Assembly: GCF_009765995.1 (NCBI RefSeq)
Contig: NZ_LMUI01000011.1
Location: forward strand, 662,994 to 726,993
DNA from: Methylocapsa sp. S129
GTDB lineage: Bacteria; Pseudomonadota; Alphaproteobacteria; Rhizobiales; Beijerinckiaceae
Length of the DNA stretch: 64,000 nt
Reading direction: 5' to 3'
The notes under the pieces were generated by a model. It searched no databases. It was given only the letters and a program-made list of their open reading frames with translations, and had not been told where the DNA came from. Positions 1-8,776 of this stretch are shown piece after piece. Positions within the stretch are counted from its first letter, which is position 1; every line of letters starts with the position of its first letter. Made by a program: the position numbers and the translations under genes.

Positions 1-76
1 CGTTTTCTCTCTACGTCGCGATCCAGCCATGGCGGTCGTCATATCCGAAGTCGTGCGGCCAAAGCGATTATTCCAA

Positions 77-106
77 TTGACAAACGATAGCCATAACTAC
101 TAATAA
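77..106 (+). promoter_or_regulatory. putative sigma-70 promoter of the amidase cluster
   Basis: A perfect TTGACA (77-82) is followed after 18 bases by TAATAA (101-106). It lies in an unusually AT-rich stretch about 105 bp before the amidase start. Seen in sequence; use as a promoter is inferred. Confidence 0.5.
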
Positions 107-210
107 TGACTTTATTATGATCCGCTGCGCAGAGGGCGCGGGCAAAGCAATGAAAGCCCGCGACGATCTTTGACGGCATGGTCAGCGACGGCGACAAGGA
201 AGGGGCGATC

Positions 211-1695
211 ATGACCGAGCCGCCAGCGACGCCGGACGCGACCGAAATCGCCGCGATGATTCGGCGCAAGCAGATCACCGCGCTTGAGGCGGTCGACGAC
301 GCCATCGCCCGCGCCGAGGCGATGCAGCCTATGCTCAACTTCCTGATCGCGCCGATGTTCGAACAGGCGCGGACGCGAGCCAAATCCGGCGCATTGACGG
401 GCCCCTTCGCCGGCGTGCCCTACCTGATCAAGGATATGTACGACATTGAAGGCGTTCCGACGCGCTGGGGCGCACGCTTCACGGAGATCGCGCCGATCCC
501 GACTGCGAGCTGCGCGCAGGTGAAGGCCTTCGAGTGTGCCGGGCTGGTGTTGATCGGCAAATCGGCGTTGGGCGAATTCGGCTGGCTGCCGACGACCGAA
601 CCCTTGGCCTTCGGCCCGACGCGTAACCCATGGGATCTCAGCCGCACGCCGGGCGGATCCTCGGGTGGTTCGGCCGCCGCGGTGGCGGCCGGCGTGCTGC
701 CGATGGCGGACGCGGCCGACGGCGGCGGCTCGATCCGCATCCCGGCCTCCGCATGCGGCCTGTTCGGCCTGAAGCCTTCGCGCCGACGGTTGATTGGCGA
801 CCAGCATCCGGCCGGCGGCATTGAGCTCACCGCGGAACATTGCGTGTCGCGCAGCGTGCGCGATTCGGCGGGCCTGTTCGCGGCGATGGAGCGCGTGGGC
901 GCGGAAGCCGCGTTGCCGCCGATCGGCGCGGTGACTGGGCCATCGAAGCGTCGCTTGCGCGTTGGCTATGTGCTGGGCAGCATCGGCGGCCGGCAGCCGG
1001 ACGCGGAGGTGCGGGCCGGCGCGGAGAACGCCGCCAAGCTTATGGAGCAGCTTGGGCATAAGGTTGAGCCGACGGTTTGGCCGCTTGACGGCGCCGCGCT
1101 TATCGACGACTTCCTCAAGCTCTACCGGTCCGCCGCGCTCGAAGTCGCAGGGTTGGCGCGCCTCGCCATCAACCCGAAAGTCGTCGCCCTTGCCTCTTTG
1201 GCGCTGAAATCCATCGGGTTGCTGCCTCGCGGCATCGGGCGCAAGCCCGACACATCGGCGCTGGAGCCATTGACCCTAGCGATGGCCGAAGAGGCCGCCA
1301 AATTGCCCGCCGGCGAACTTGCGAAGGCGAAGGCCGGGCTGAGAGAGTACGACGCGTCCTACGATGACTGGTTTGCGCGCTACGATGTGATCCTGTCGCC
1401 GGTGCTGCTCCAGCCGCCTGTTCCGATCGGCCACATCGCTGGCGATGTGGCGGTCGAAACGTTGATGGCGCGTGTCTTCGACTTCGCGGATTATACCTTG
1501 CTCCACAATATCGTCGGAGCGCCGGCGATGAGCGTCCCCCTTCACTGGACAACAGGCGGGTTGCCGGTCGGCATGCAATTCGCGGCGCGCGTCGGCGGCG
1601 AGCGGACATTGTTCGAACTCGCCTATGAGCTCGAGGCGGCCCAACCCTGGGCGAACCGCCGGCCGCCCATCTTCGCCGAAGGGAGGCGCCAATGA
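211..1695 (+). CDS. amidase signature family hydrolase
   Basis: Hydrolyses a C-N amide bond, probably in the cytoplasm; the substrate cannot be named. The 494-residue protein has the amidase-signature layout: Lys in PYLIKD (about residue 74), the Gly/Ser-rich GGSSGGS with the cis-Ser (about 150), and the nucleophile Ser in DGGGSIRIP (about 174). These form the Ser-cisSer-Lys triad of the family. No signal peptide is visible. Start 211 is preferred over the in-frame ATG at 178 because AAGGAAGGGG lies 6 bases before it. An MFS carrier, an FAD oxidase and a PLP enzyme follow on the same strand, suggesting a catabolic cluster. It could be called GatA-like, but gatC/gatB are not nearby, so a catabolic amidase is more likely. 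Confidence 0.88.
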   Translation: MTEPPATPDATEIAAMIRRKQITALEAVDDAIARAEAMQPMLNFLIAPMFEQARTRAKSGALTGPFAGVPYLIKDMYDIEGVPTRWGARFTEIAPIPTASCAQVKAFECAGLVLIGKSALGEFGWLPTTEPLAFGPTRNPWDLSRTPGGSSGGSAAAVAAGVLPMADAADGGGSIRIPASACGLFGLKPSRRRLIGDQHPAGGIELTAEHCVSRSVRDSAGLFAAMERVGAEAALPPIGAVTGPSKRRLRVGYVLGSIGGRQPDAEVRAGAENAAKLMEQLGHKVEPTVWPLDGAALIDDFLKLYRSAALEVAGLARLAINPKVVALASLALKSIGLLPRGIGRKPDTSALEPLTLAMAEEAAKLPAGELAKAKAGLREYDASYDDWFARYDVILSPVLLQPPVPIGHIAGDVAVETLMARVFDFADYTLLHNIVGAPAMSVPLHWTTGGLPVGMQFAARVGGERTLFELAYELEAAQPWANRRPPIFAEGRRQ

Positions 1696-1846
1696 CGATC
1701 TCGACCGGCGCAATTGAATTGAACAAAGGGCCGCGCGCCTCGGACCCACCTTCGGCGCTTGCCGAGCCGGTCGCCCGGGTTCGCAACGTTGAGAGAACAA
1801 GTGAGAAGACCCGTTCCACAGAGCAATATGAAGGAGGGCCGCGAAC

Positions 1847-3049
1847 ATGGCGCAAACGAGCACGGCATCGGCGCAGAACCAGGACTGGCTGGTTGGCGCT
1901 CCGTCACCGGTCCAAATCGTCGCCGCCTTGTGGATCGGGTCCGTCGGCCTTCTCATTCTCGGCCTGCAACCTGTCCTTCTCGGGGCGCTGTTCAACGAGC
2001 ATCGCGTCAATCTTGACGAGCTCGCCCTTGTCGCGACGGCCGAGATCATCGCGATCGGCCTCGGCTCCGCTCTTGCCGCGATGCTGTTCTCGACGCGCCA
2101 TCTGCGATTGAAGTCGGCGATCCTTCTCCTCATTTTGGCGGCGCTCGATTATGCCGTGTCGTTCGCGGATTCCCCCAATACGATCCTGATCGTTCGTACG
2201 CTCGCCGGCTTTGTCGAAGGCGGCCTGGTCGCGGTGTCGATTGAATTGATCGCCCGATCCCGCCACGCTGAGCGGATGGGCGGTTACTTCGTCGCGCTAC
2301 AGACATTGGCGCAATGCGCGCTCGCCTATGGGCTTGGCAAGTGGGTCATTCCGTCGACGCAGGCGGACGCCACCGGAGCGAACGCCGGCTTCCTCGTACT
2401 CGCCTTCGTCTGCGCGGCGTCGATGATCGTCGCGCTTCTGGTTCCCGTCGAATATGACGAAATTCCCAAGCAAAGCGGCAGCATGGACGGCGTGCTGACC
2501 GTGCGATCGATGCTCGCGCTCTTCGGCATATTGGCGTTCTTCATGTGCATTGGCGCCATCTGGGCGTTTCTGGAGCCAATAGGCGGACAGCATGGCGTTG
2601 ATTCGCAGACTGTCGCCTTCATGGTTTCCGCGAGCCTTGGCGCGCAAGTCCTGGGCGCCATCGCCGCGACATGGCTCCAGGCGCGCATCAGCTATCGCAC
2701 CGCGATCCTCGGCTGCGGCATCGTCGCCATAGCGGGGGCCGCCGTTCTGGGGATTGGCGTTTCGCTGTCAATGTTCTGGCTGGCCGTGCTGGCGATCGGG
2801 TTCGTCTGGATGTTCATCATCCCCTTCCAGATCGGCCAGACCGTCGCCGCCGATTCCTCGAGGAGCACCGCCCTGCTGGTTCCTGCCGCCAATCTCTTTG
2901 GCGCCGCGCTGGGGCCTCTGGCCGCCTCGATCTTCGTGGTTGGCGAGGACGCCAGCGCGGTGCCTGTGTTCTCGATCGGCGCGGTCGTCGTCAGCCTCGC
3001 GCTGTTCGGCGCGTTTCTGGCGGTTTCGCGTCGCCGCGCCATCGCCTGA
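1847..3049 (+). CDS. MFS transporter
   Basis: A 400-residue inner-membrane protein made almost entirely of hydrophobic segments, about 12 by eye, with no long soluble domain, as in the major facilitator superfamily. The substrate cannot be inferred. The start is supported by an AAGGAGG ribosome site (about 1829-1835). It lies between the amidase and the FAD oxidase on the same strand, so it may import the substrate or export a product of that cluster. The classical MFS loop 2-3 motif is weak. Confidence is high for membrane carrier and moderate for MFS. Confidence 0.8.
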   Translation: MAQTSTASAQNQDWLVGAPSPVQIVAALWIGSVGLLILGLQPVLLGALFNEHRVNLDELALVATAEIIAIGLGSALAAMLFSTRHLRLKSAILLLILAALDYAVSFADSPNTILIVRTLAGFVEGGLVAVSIELIARSRHAERMGGYFVALQTLAQCALAYGLGKWVIPSTQADATGANAGFLVLAFVCAASMIVALLVPVEYDEIPKQSGSMDGVLTVRSMLALFGILAFFMCIGAIWAFLEPIGGQHGVDSQTVAFMVSASLGAQVLGAIAATWLQARISYRTAILGCGIVAIAGAAVLGIGVSLSMFWLAVLAIGFVWMFIIPFQIGQTVAADSSRSTALLVPAANLFGAALGPLAASIFVVGEDASAVPVFSIGAVVVSLALFGAFLAVSRRRAIA

Positions 3050-3102
3050 ATGAAGAGTGAGACGATCGCGCTTGAGGTCAGCGCGGGGTGAGGATGGAAA
3101 GT

Positions 3103-4395
3103 ATGAACCCAATTGCCGAGACCGAATGGTCGAACTGGTCGGGCTTTGTCACCGCTCAGCCGCGAACCCTCGCCAAGCCGCAAAATCAGGACGAACTCTC
3201 GGCTTTGATCAAAACGGCGCCCGGTCCCATCCGACTCGCGGGCAGCGGCCATTCCTTCACGCCTTTGGTGAAGAGCGAGGGGACCATCCTCTCCCTCGAC
3301 AATTTCCAGGGGTTGAAATCGCATGATCCGCAAAAGCTTCAGGCGACAGTCGGCGCAGGCACGCAGATCGGCGCCATGACCAGGCTTTTGCATGATATCG
3401 GGCAAGCGCTGCCGAATATGGGCGATATCGACAAGCAGGCTTTTGGCGGCGCGCTCGGCACCTCGACCCATGGTTCGGGAATCACGCTCGGCGCCTATCC
3501 GACGCAGCTTGAAGCTATGGAGATCACGGACGGGCGCGGCGCGGTGCGCGAATTCAACCGCGCCGCCAATCCCGATGCGATCTCGGCGATGGGCGCCTCG
3601 CTCGGCGCTTTCGGTGCGGTCACCCAGGTCACCATTCGCAACATTGCGAGCTACCGTCTGCATCGTCGGCGATGGTGCGAGCCGGTGGCCGATGTGCTGG
3701 ATCGCTTTCAGAGCGTGATGACGGCGCAACGATCGGTCGAGTTCTTCTATATCCCATTCTCGGGCCACGCGATGATGCTGACCAGCGACATTACCGACGC
3801 GCCGGCGACAAGCCGTCCCCCGAACAGCGACGATGAGGCCGTCAACACTTTGCGAACCCTGCGCAACTTTCTCAAGCGCCTGCCGTGGCTGCGCGGGCGC
3901 CTGATCGGATGGGCGATCGCCAGGCTGCCGCCGGAGGATTATGTCGAGGCATGGCTGAACGTCTACGCCACCGAGCGCAATGTGAAGTTCAACGAGATGG
4001 AATATCATCTGCCGCTCGAAGAGGGAGCCAAGGCGCTTCGCGAGATCATCGCCTTGCTCGAGACCCGGTTTCCGGAAGTCTATTTTCCGATCGAGGTGCG
4101 GGTGGTCGCGCCTGACGAGATTTGGCTGAGCCCTTTCTACAAACGGCCGAGTTGCTCGATCGCTATCCATCACGGCGCGCCCGAGGATCCCTTGCCCTTC
4201 TTCAACGCGGCGGAGCCGATCTTTCGCCGATATGGCGGGCGCCCCCATTGGGGCAAGATGCATAATCTGACCGCCAAGGAACTCAGCGCCCTCTATCCGC
4301 GCTGGAAGGAAGCGATGGAGGTGCGCCGCGATATGGACCCGGACAATCGTTTCGTGTCGCCTTACCTCGCCCGGCTCCTCGGGGTCGATCTGTGA
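3103..4395 (+). CDS. FAD-linked oxidase of the aldonolactone/alditol oxidase (ALO) family
   Basis: A flavin oxidase of about 430 residues. The N-terminal PCMH-type FAD domain carries GSGHSFTPL; in AldO/ALO relatives the His of this motif holds FAD covalently. The ALO-type C-terminal domain carries HWGKMH near residue 385, a hallmark of sugar-alcohol and lactone oxidases. Expected reaction: oxidation of an alditol, aldonolactone or similar polyol with O2 or another acceptor. Starts are possible at 3088 (GTG), 3094 and 3103; 3103 has GAGG at a better spacing. Its stop overlaps the next gene start by 4 bp (GTGA), so the two are translationally coupled. Confidence 0.85.
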   Translation: MNPIAETEWSNWSGFVTAQPRTLAKPQNQDELSALIKTAPGPIRLAGSGHSFTPLVKSEGTILSLDNFQGLKSHDPQKLQATVGAGTQIGAMTRLLHDIGQALPNMGDIDKQAFGGALGTSTHGSGITLGAYPTQLEAMEITDGRGAVREFNRAANPDAISAMGASLGAFGAVTQVTIRNIASYRLHRRRWCEPVADVLDRFQSVMTAQRSVEFFYIPFSGHAMMLTSDITDAPATSRPPNSDDEAVNTLRTLRNFLKRLPWLRGRLIGWAIARLPPEDYVEAWLNVYATERNVKFNEMEYHLPLEEGAKALREIIALLETRFPEVYFPIEVRVVAPDEIWLSPFYKRPSCSIAIHHGAPEDPLPFFNAAEPIFRRYGGRPHWGKMHNLTAKELSALYPRWKEAMEVRRDMDPDNRFVSPYLARLLGVDL

Positions 4396-5558
4396 GCGCC
4401 GATCCCTATTTCCTCAAGCTTTCGGAGGCGCTGAGAAGCGCGGACATTCATCAGCCCTGCCTCGTCCTCGATCTTGAACGGCTGGACGCAAACATCGCCA
4501 TCGTCAAGTCGAAGCTCGCGCCAGGATTGCGGCTGCGCATCGTCGACAAATCCTTGCCGTGCGTGCCTCTGCTGTCGAGAATCCGCGACGCCTTCGGCGC
4601 CGATCTGTTCATGACCTTTCACCTGCCGATCAGCGCGGCGGTGCTGGAGAAATTTCCCGCCGCGAATCTGCTGCTCGGCAAGCCGATGCCAGTCGCCGGT
4701 CTGCGGCGCGCGCTTACCGAGGGCGCGCTCGCCGATCCCTCGGCGAGGGCGCGCATCGTCTGGCTCATCGACACCGACGAGCGCCTTGCCTCTTATGGCG
4801 CGCTCGCCGAGGAATTGGGCGTCGATCTCAGCTTCTGCTTCGAAGTGGATGTCGGATTGCACCGGGGCGGCTATCCGAACCCTGATGCGCTCTTGCACGC
4901 GCTCAAGGCGCTCGCAAGCCATCCCAGGCTGCAATGCGTGGGGATCATGGCCTACGAGGCCCATATCGGCCACATACCGGGCTTGTTCGGCGGGCCGGCG
5001 CGGGCGCTGGCGAAAACCAAGATTCGGCTCCAGCTTTTCGCGACCTGCCTCGCGCCACACCAAAGGGCCATCCTCAATCTCGGCGGCAGTTCGACCGCCT
5101 TGCTCTACGATGGCGGGACCGGCGCCAACGAAATTTCGATGGGCTCGGCCTTTGTGCTGCCGACTGATTTCGACGTGCCCAGTCTGTCCGCGCTGAAGCC
5201 CGCCGCCCTGATCGCGACGCCGATCCTCAAAGTCGTCGACGCACAGGTGCCGGGGCTCGACGAAAGCTCGTGGATTCTGCAGAAGCTCGGGCTGTTTCCG
5301 CGACGCGGCTGCTTCCTCTATGGCGGAAAATGGATGGCGAAGCCGGTCTATCCCACCGGCATGAAGCCGAACAAAACCATGGGCTTCTCCACGAACCAGC
5401 AATTCATGGCGCTGCCTGACGATACGCAAGCAAAGCCCGACGATTATGCATTCCTGCGCCCGACGCAGAGCGAATTCGTGCTGCAACAGTTCGGCCCGAT
5501 CGCGGTTTTTTCTCGAGGGCGCATCGTCGACCGCTGGCCCGTGCTCGCTCCCTCGTGA
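4392..5558 (+). CDS. alanine-racemase-N fold PLP enzyme, DSD1/D-threonine-aldolase-like
   Basis: A 388-residue fold-type III PLP enzyme. DIHQPCLVLDLERLDANI opens the barrel, and the Lys of RIVDKSLP (about residue 55) is in the position of the Schiff-base lysine. Relatives include D-serine dehydratase (DSD1), D-threonine aldolase and alanine-racemase-like proteins. The sequence does not allow a choice among D-amino-acid lyase, aldolase or racemase. Starts with GTG inside the stop of the upstream ALO-type oxidase. Last gene of the 0-5.6 kb + strand cluster; it converges with the dehalogenase at 5638. Confidence 0.78.
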   Translation: MSADPYFLKLSEALRSADIHQPCLVLDLERLDANIAIVKSKLAPGLRLRIVDKSLPCVPLLSRIRDAFGADLFMTFHLPISAAVLEKFPAANLLLGKPMPVAGLRRALTEGALADPSARARIVWLIDTDERLASYGALAEELGVDLSFCFEVDVGLHRGGYPNPDALLHALKALASHPRLQCVGIMAYEAHIGHIPGLFGGPARALAKTKIRLQLFATCLAPHQRAILNLGGSSTALLYDGGTGANEISMGSAFVLPTDFDVPSLSALKPAALIATPILKVVDAQVPGLDESSWILQKLGLFPRRGCFLYGGKWMAKPVYPTGMKPNKTMGFSTNQQFMALPDDTQAKPDDYAFLRPTQSEFVLQQFGPIAVFSRGRIVDRWPVLAPS

Positions 5559-5637
5559 GCGATGTAGAGGAAGGGCGGTCGGCGATGACAGCGGTTCGGG
5601 GCAAAATTTGCGAGGGCGCGGCGTCGCCGCTCTGGCG

Positions 5638-6324
5638 CTACGCGCCAACGAGCGCTGGCAGTTCCGACAGGGATTTCACCTGGCGGTCCGGCGCGCCCGG
5701 AAGTCGTTCGCGTCGCTGGCCGTATCTGTTGCACCAGACGACCTGCATGCCGAACGCCGACGCCGCATAGGCGTCCCAAGCGTTCGACGACTGAAAGGCG
5801 ATAGCCGAGGATGGCAGGCTCAATCTGTCGACGGCAAGCTGATAGACCTTCGGATGCGGTTTGTAGAAGCCAGCTTCCTCCACGGAGAGGATCGCGTCGA
5901 ATATTCCCTCCAGCTTTGCGCCCGCAATCAGCGATCGGAGCATGGCGGGCGTGCCGTTCGACAATATCGCAAGCCGAAGACCAGCGTTCTTGAGACGACG
6001 CAATGTGTCCGGCGCCTCCGGAAAGACGTCGAGCGTCATGTAAAGCTTCATCAGACGCTCGCGCAGACCGGGGCGGTCGATGGCTAAAGTCTCGAGCGCG
6101 AAATCAAGGGCGCCGCCTGTCACTTGATGGAAGTCCGCGTGCCGGCCCTGCGCTGCCAGCAGCCACGTATATTGAAGTTGTTTGTCGCGCCACAACGCCG
6201 TCAACGGCGCCGCCCGGTCGCCAAGGACGTCGGCGCAGCCCCTCGCCGCCGAGGCCAGATCGAACAGCGTGCCATAGGCGTCGAAGACGCAGGCCCTGAC
6301 GCCGGCCAGAGGTTTCAAAGTCAT
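5638..6324 (-). CDS. haloacid dehalogenase, type II (L-2-haloacid dehalogenase)
   Basis: A HAD-superfamily hydrolase of 228 residues. All the usual L-2-haloacid dehalogenase positions can be seen: nucleophile Asp in VFDAYGTLFD, Arg in LWRDKQLQYTWL, Ser-Asn in LSNGT, Lys and Tyr in YKPHPKVYQ, and Ser/Asn/Asp in QSSNAWDAYAA. These make C-halogen hydrolysis of 2-haloalkanoic acids more likely than generic phosphatase activity. The open frame runs far upstream, opposite hflK, but MTLKPLAG at 6324 is the natural start. It is divergent from hflK with about 108 bp between, and is a single-gene unit. Confidence 0.88.
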   Translation of the reverse strand: MTLKPLAGVRACVFDAYGTLFDLASAARGCADVLGDRAAPLTALWRDKQLQYTWLLAAQGRHADFHQVTGGALDFALETLAIDRPGLRERLMKLYMTLDVFPEAPDTLRRLKNAGLRLAILSNGTPAMLRSLIAGAKLEGIFDAILSVEEAGFYKPHPKVYQLAVDRLSLPSSAIAFQSSNAWDAYAASAFGMQVVWCNRYGQRRERLPGAPDRQVKSLSELPALVGA

Positions 6325-6432
6325 GGGATGTCTCCGAGCTTTTTCGTCCGTCCCGCTCCCGAATTGCCCGGCGGGTCCTTGTCGCCTATATAGGCGCTCA
6401 ATGAGGCGGGCGTTGGCCCGGCAAGAGGTTTC

Positions 6433-7542
6433 ATGTCCTGGAATAATCAAGGCGGCGGTCCGTGGCGTTCCGGTCAGGGGCCGTGGGGGCAGGGGCCCGG
6501 CGGCGCGCAGCCTCCCGGCGATCTCGAAGAGACGCTGCGGCGCCTTCAGGCGGCCTTGCGCGGTTTCCTGCCCAGCGGGGGCGGATTTGCCGGGCGCGGC
6601 GTGATCTTTGTCGTCCTTGTCGCGATTCTCCTTTGGTTCGCTTGGGGTTTTTACACCGTCCAGCCCAATGAGATCGGCATTAACCTTGTGTTCGGCGCCA
6701 ATCATGGCAAGACGCAAGCGGGCCTCAACTACAATTGGCCCTGGCCGGTCGGGACGGTGATTAAGGTTCCGGTCTCCGACCAGAAGATTACCGAAGTCGG
6801 TTATCGCAGCGAGCTCGATGCAGCGGCCGAAAACGGGCGCAATCGGGCCGCTGCGCCCGAAGAAAGCCTGATGCTGACCGGCGACCAGAATATCGTCGAC
6901 GTCCAGTTCCGCGTGAGCTGGCAGATCGATCCGGCTGCGCCCGAGAATTTCGTCTTCAATATCCGCCACCCCGAAGAAACCGTGAAAGCTGTTGCCGAAA
7001 GCGTGATGCGCGAGGTGGTTGGGCTCAAGAAAATCGACGGCATTCTCACCACCGACCGCCAATCCATCGAACCGGATGTGCAGACCCGGCTGCAGAAAGT
7101 GCTCAACGACTACCACGCCGGCGTGCTTGTCCTGCAGGTCCAGCTCCAGTCGGTCGATGTCCCCTCGCAGGTTCTGTCCGCCTATCGCGACGTGACCGCC
7201 GCTCAGCAGGATCAGCAGCGCGCGGTGAACGACGCCTACACCTACTCGAACAAGGTGAAGCCGGAAGCGGAAGGCGCGGCGGCGCGCATCAGGCTGGAAG
7301 CCCAGGCCTATCGTCAGCAGACAGTGGCCGAAGCAACCGGTCAGACGTCGCGCTTCAATCAGGTCTACGAGCAATACAAGAACGCTCCGGGGGTGACGCG
7401 CGAACGCATGTATCTCGAAACGATGGAACGCGTTCTCGGCGGAATGGATAAGACGATCCTCGACACCAACGGGGTCGCTCCGCCTGTGCCTTATCTCGCG
7501 CTCGACGCCTTGCAGCCCAAGCCCGCGGGAGCCGCCAAATGA
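6433..7542 (+). CDS. hflK: FtsH protease modulator HflK
   Basis: SPFH/prohibitin-family membrane protein of 369 residues that forms the periplasmic HflKC cage around the FtsH protease and tunes membrane-protein turnover. It has a Gly/Pro/Gln-rich cytoplasmic N-terminus (about residues 1-45), one membrane anchor (about 57-78), the SPFH domain starting with TVQPNEIGI, and an Ala/Gln/Glu-rich coiled coil near 255-310. Its stop overlaps the hflC start by 4 bp (ATGA), and hflC, DUF2065 and degP follow. Confidence 0.96.
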   Translation: MSWNNQGGGPWRSGQGPWGQGPGGAQPPGDLEETLRRLQAALRGFLPSGGGFAGRGVIFVVLVAILLWFAWGFYTVQPNEIGINLVFGANHGKTQAGLNYNWPWPVGTVIKVPVSDQKITEVGYRSELDAAAENGRNRAAAPEESLMLTGDQNIVDVQFRVSWQIDPAAPENFVFNIRHPEETVKAVAESVMREVVGLKKIDGILTTDRQSIEPDVQTRLQKVLNDYHAGVLVLQVQLQSVDVPSQVLSAYRDVTAAQQDQQRAVNDAYTYSNKVKPEAEGAAARIRLEAQAYRQQTVAEATGQTSRFNQVYEQYKNAPGVTRERMYLETMERVLGGMDKTILDTNGVAPPVPYLALDALQPKPAGAAK

Positions 7543-8459
7543 GAAATCCTTTCTCCGGCCTCGCGCTTGTCGTCGCTGTGATCGTCGCGCTGATTTTGGT
7601 GTTTGGCGTGTTCTTCACCGTCGTTCCGACCGAGCAGGCCTTGGTGCTGCGTTTCGGCGAACCGGTGCGCGATCCGATCGATGCGCCCGGGCTCTATCTC
7701 AAATGGCCGTTCACCGATACGGTCATCTATATCGACAAGCGCATTCTCGATCTCGATGAGACGCGGCAAGAAGTGCTGGTTTCCGGCAATCAGCGCCTCG
7801 AAGTCGACGCCTTCGTACGCTACAGGATTTCCGATCCCTTGAAGTTTTATCAATCGGTCGGCTCGATCCAGGGGGCCAACGCCCAGCTCGGCGGCATGCT
7901 CAATTCCGCCTTGCGCCGGACGTTGAGCGAGGCGTCGATCACCGACATCGTGCGCGACAAGCGCGATGCGCTGATGGCGGACATTCTTGTTCAGGTTAAG
8001 TCGGGCGCGGAGCGTTTCGGCCTTTCGGTTGTCGATGTGCGCATCAAACGCGCGGATCTGCCGCCGGAAAATTCCGAAGCGGTTTTTCACCGCATGCAGA
8101 CCGAGCGCCAGCAGCGCGCCGCCACATTCCGCGCGGAGGGCTCCCAGCAAAGTCAGGAAATCAGAGCCAAGGCGGATCGCGACGTAACCGTGACGATCGC
8201 CCAGGCGCAGCAGGAGGGCGAGCAGATCCGAGGTCAGGGCGACGCCGAGCGCAATCGCATTTTTGCGGAGAGCTACGGCAAGGATCCTGATTTTTTCGCA
8301 TTCTACCGCTCGATGCAGGCGTATGAGACGGGCCTGAAGGGCGAGTCGCGCATTATCGTGAGCCCGAAGTCGGATTTCTTCCGCTATTTCACCACGCCGA
8401 CGCCCACTGCGGCTTCGACGACCGGAGAGGCCAAGCCGGAAACCCAGACGGTTAAGTGA
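7539..8459 (+). CDS. hflC: FtsH protease modulator HflC
   Basis: Partner of HflK in the FtsH-modulating complex, 306 residues. It has an N-terminal membrane anchor (about residues 7-27), an SPFH domain starting VVPTEQALVLRFGEP, and a C-terminal helical region that includes GQGDAERNRIFAESYGKDP, the HflC hallmark (about 230-250). It ends in a Thr/Ala-rich tail. Translationally coupled to hflK. DUF2065 begins 2 bases after its stop. Confidence 0.96.
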   Translation: MRNPFSGLALVVAVIVALILVFGVFFTVVPTEQALVLRFGEPVRDPIDAPGLYLKWPFTDTVIYIDKRILDLDETRQEVLVSGNQRLEVDAFVRYRISDPLKFYQSVGSIQGANAQLGGMLNSALRRTLSEASITDIVRDKRDALMADILVQVKSGAERFGLSVVDVRIKRADLPPENSEAVFHRMQTERQQRAATFRAEGSQQSQEIRAKADRDVTVTIAQAQQEGEQIRGQGDAERNRIFAESYGKDPDFFAFYRSMQAYETGLKGESRIIVSPKSDFFRYFTTPTPTAASTTGEAKPETQTVK

Positions 8460-8460
8460 T

Positions 8461-8652
8461 TTGCGCGATTTTTCTGCCGCCATAGGCCTTGTTTTCGCGA
8501 TCGAGGGCATGCTCCTGGCCGGATTCACCGAGACGATGCGCCGCCGGATGGAGCAGGCGGCCAAAGAGAAGCCGGCGCGTCTTCGCTGGTTTGGCATCGC
8601 CGCCGCGCTGGTCGGCGTCGCCATCGTCTGGGCGGCGCGGCGCGGCGTTTGA
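8461..8652 (+). CDS. DUF2065 small membrane protein
   Basis: A 63-residue protein with two hydrophobic segments (about 4-20 and 43-59) separated by a basic linker, matching the DUF2065/YjeT type often found directly after hflC. It starts with TTG 2 bp after the hflC stop, so expression probably depends on coupling. Function unknown; the position suggests a role with HflKC or DegP in envelope quality control. Confidence 0.8.
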   Translation: MRDFSAAIGLVFAIEGMLLAGFTETMRRRMEQAAKEKPARLRWFGIAAALVGVAIVWAARRGV

Positions 8653-8776
8653 GGCGGCGGCAAGAACAGGTACACTGGGGAACAATCGTGGCGTCCGCCG
8701 CTTTGCCGACATGATTGTTGTTCAGGGATTGCGCCATTAAGGTTCGAAGAGACTTTAGTCCCAGGAGAAAGACGCC

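Noticed and set aside
2692..4263. Long minus-strand open frame opposite the ALO-type oxidase
   Set aside because: Arg/His/Asp-rich with no recognisable domain. It lies fully antisense to a gene with clear family motifs. Such shadows are common at this GC content.
8653..8776. Stress-type (EcfG-like GGAAC-N16/17-CGTT) promoter before degP
   Set aside because: GGAAC is present, but no CGTT occurs at the required distance.
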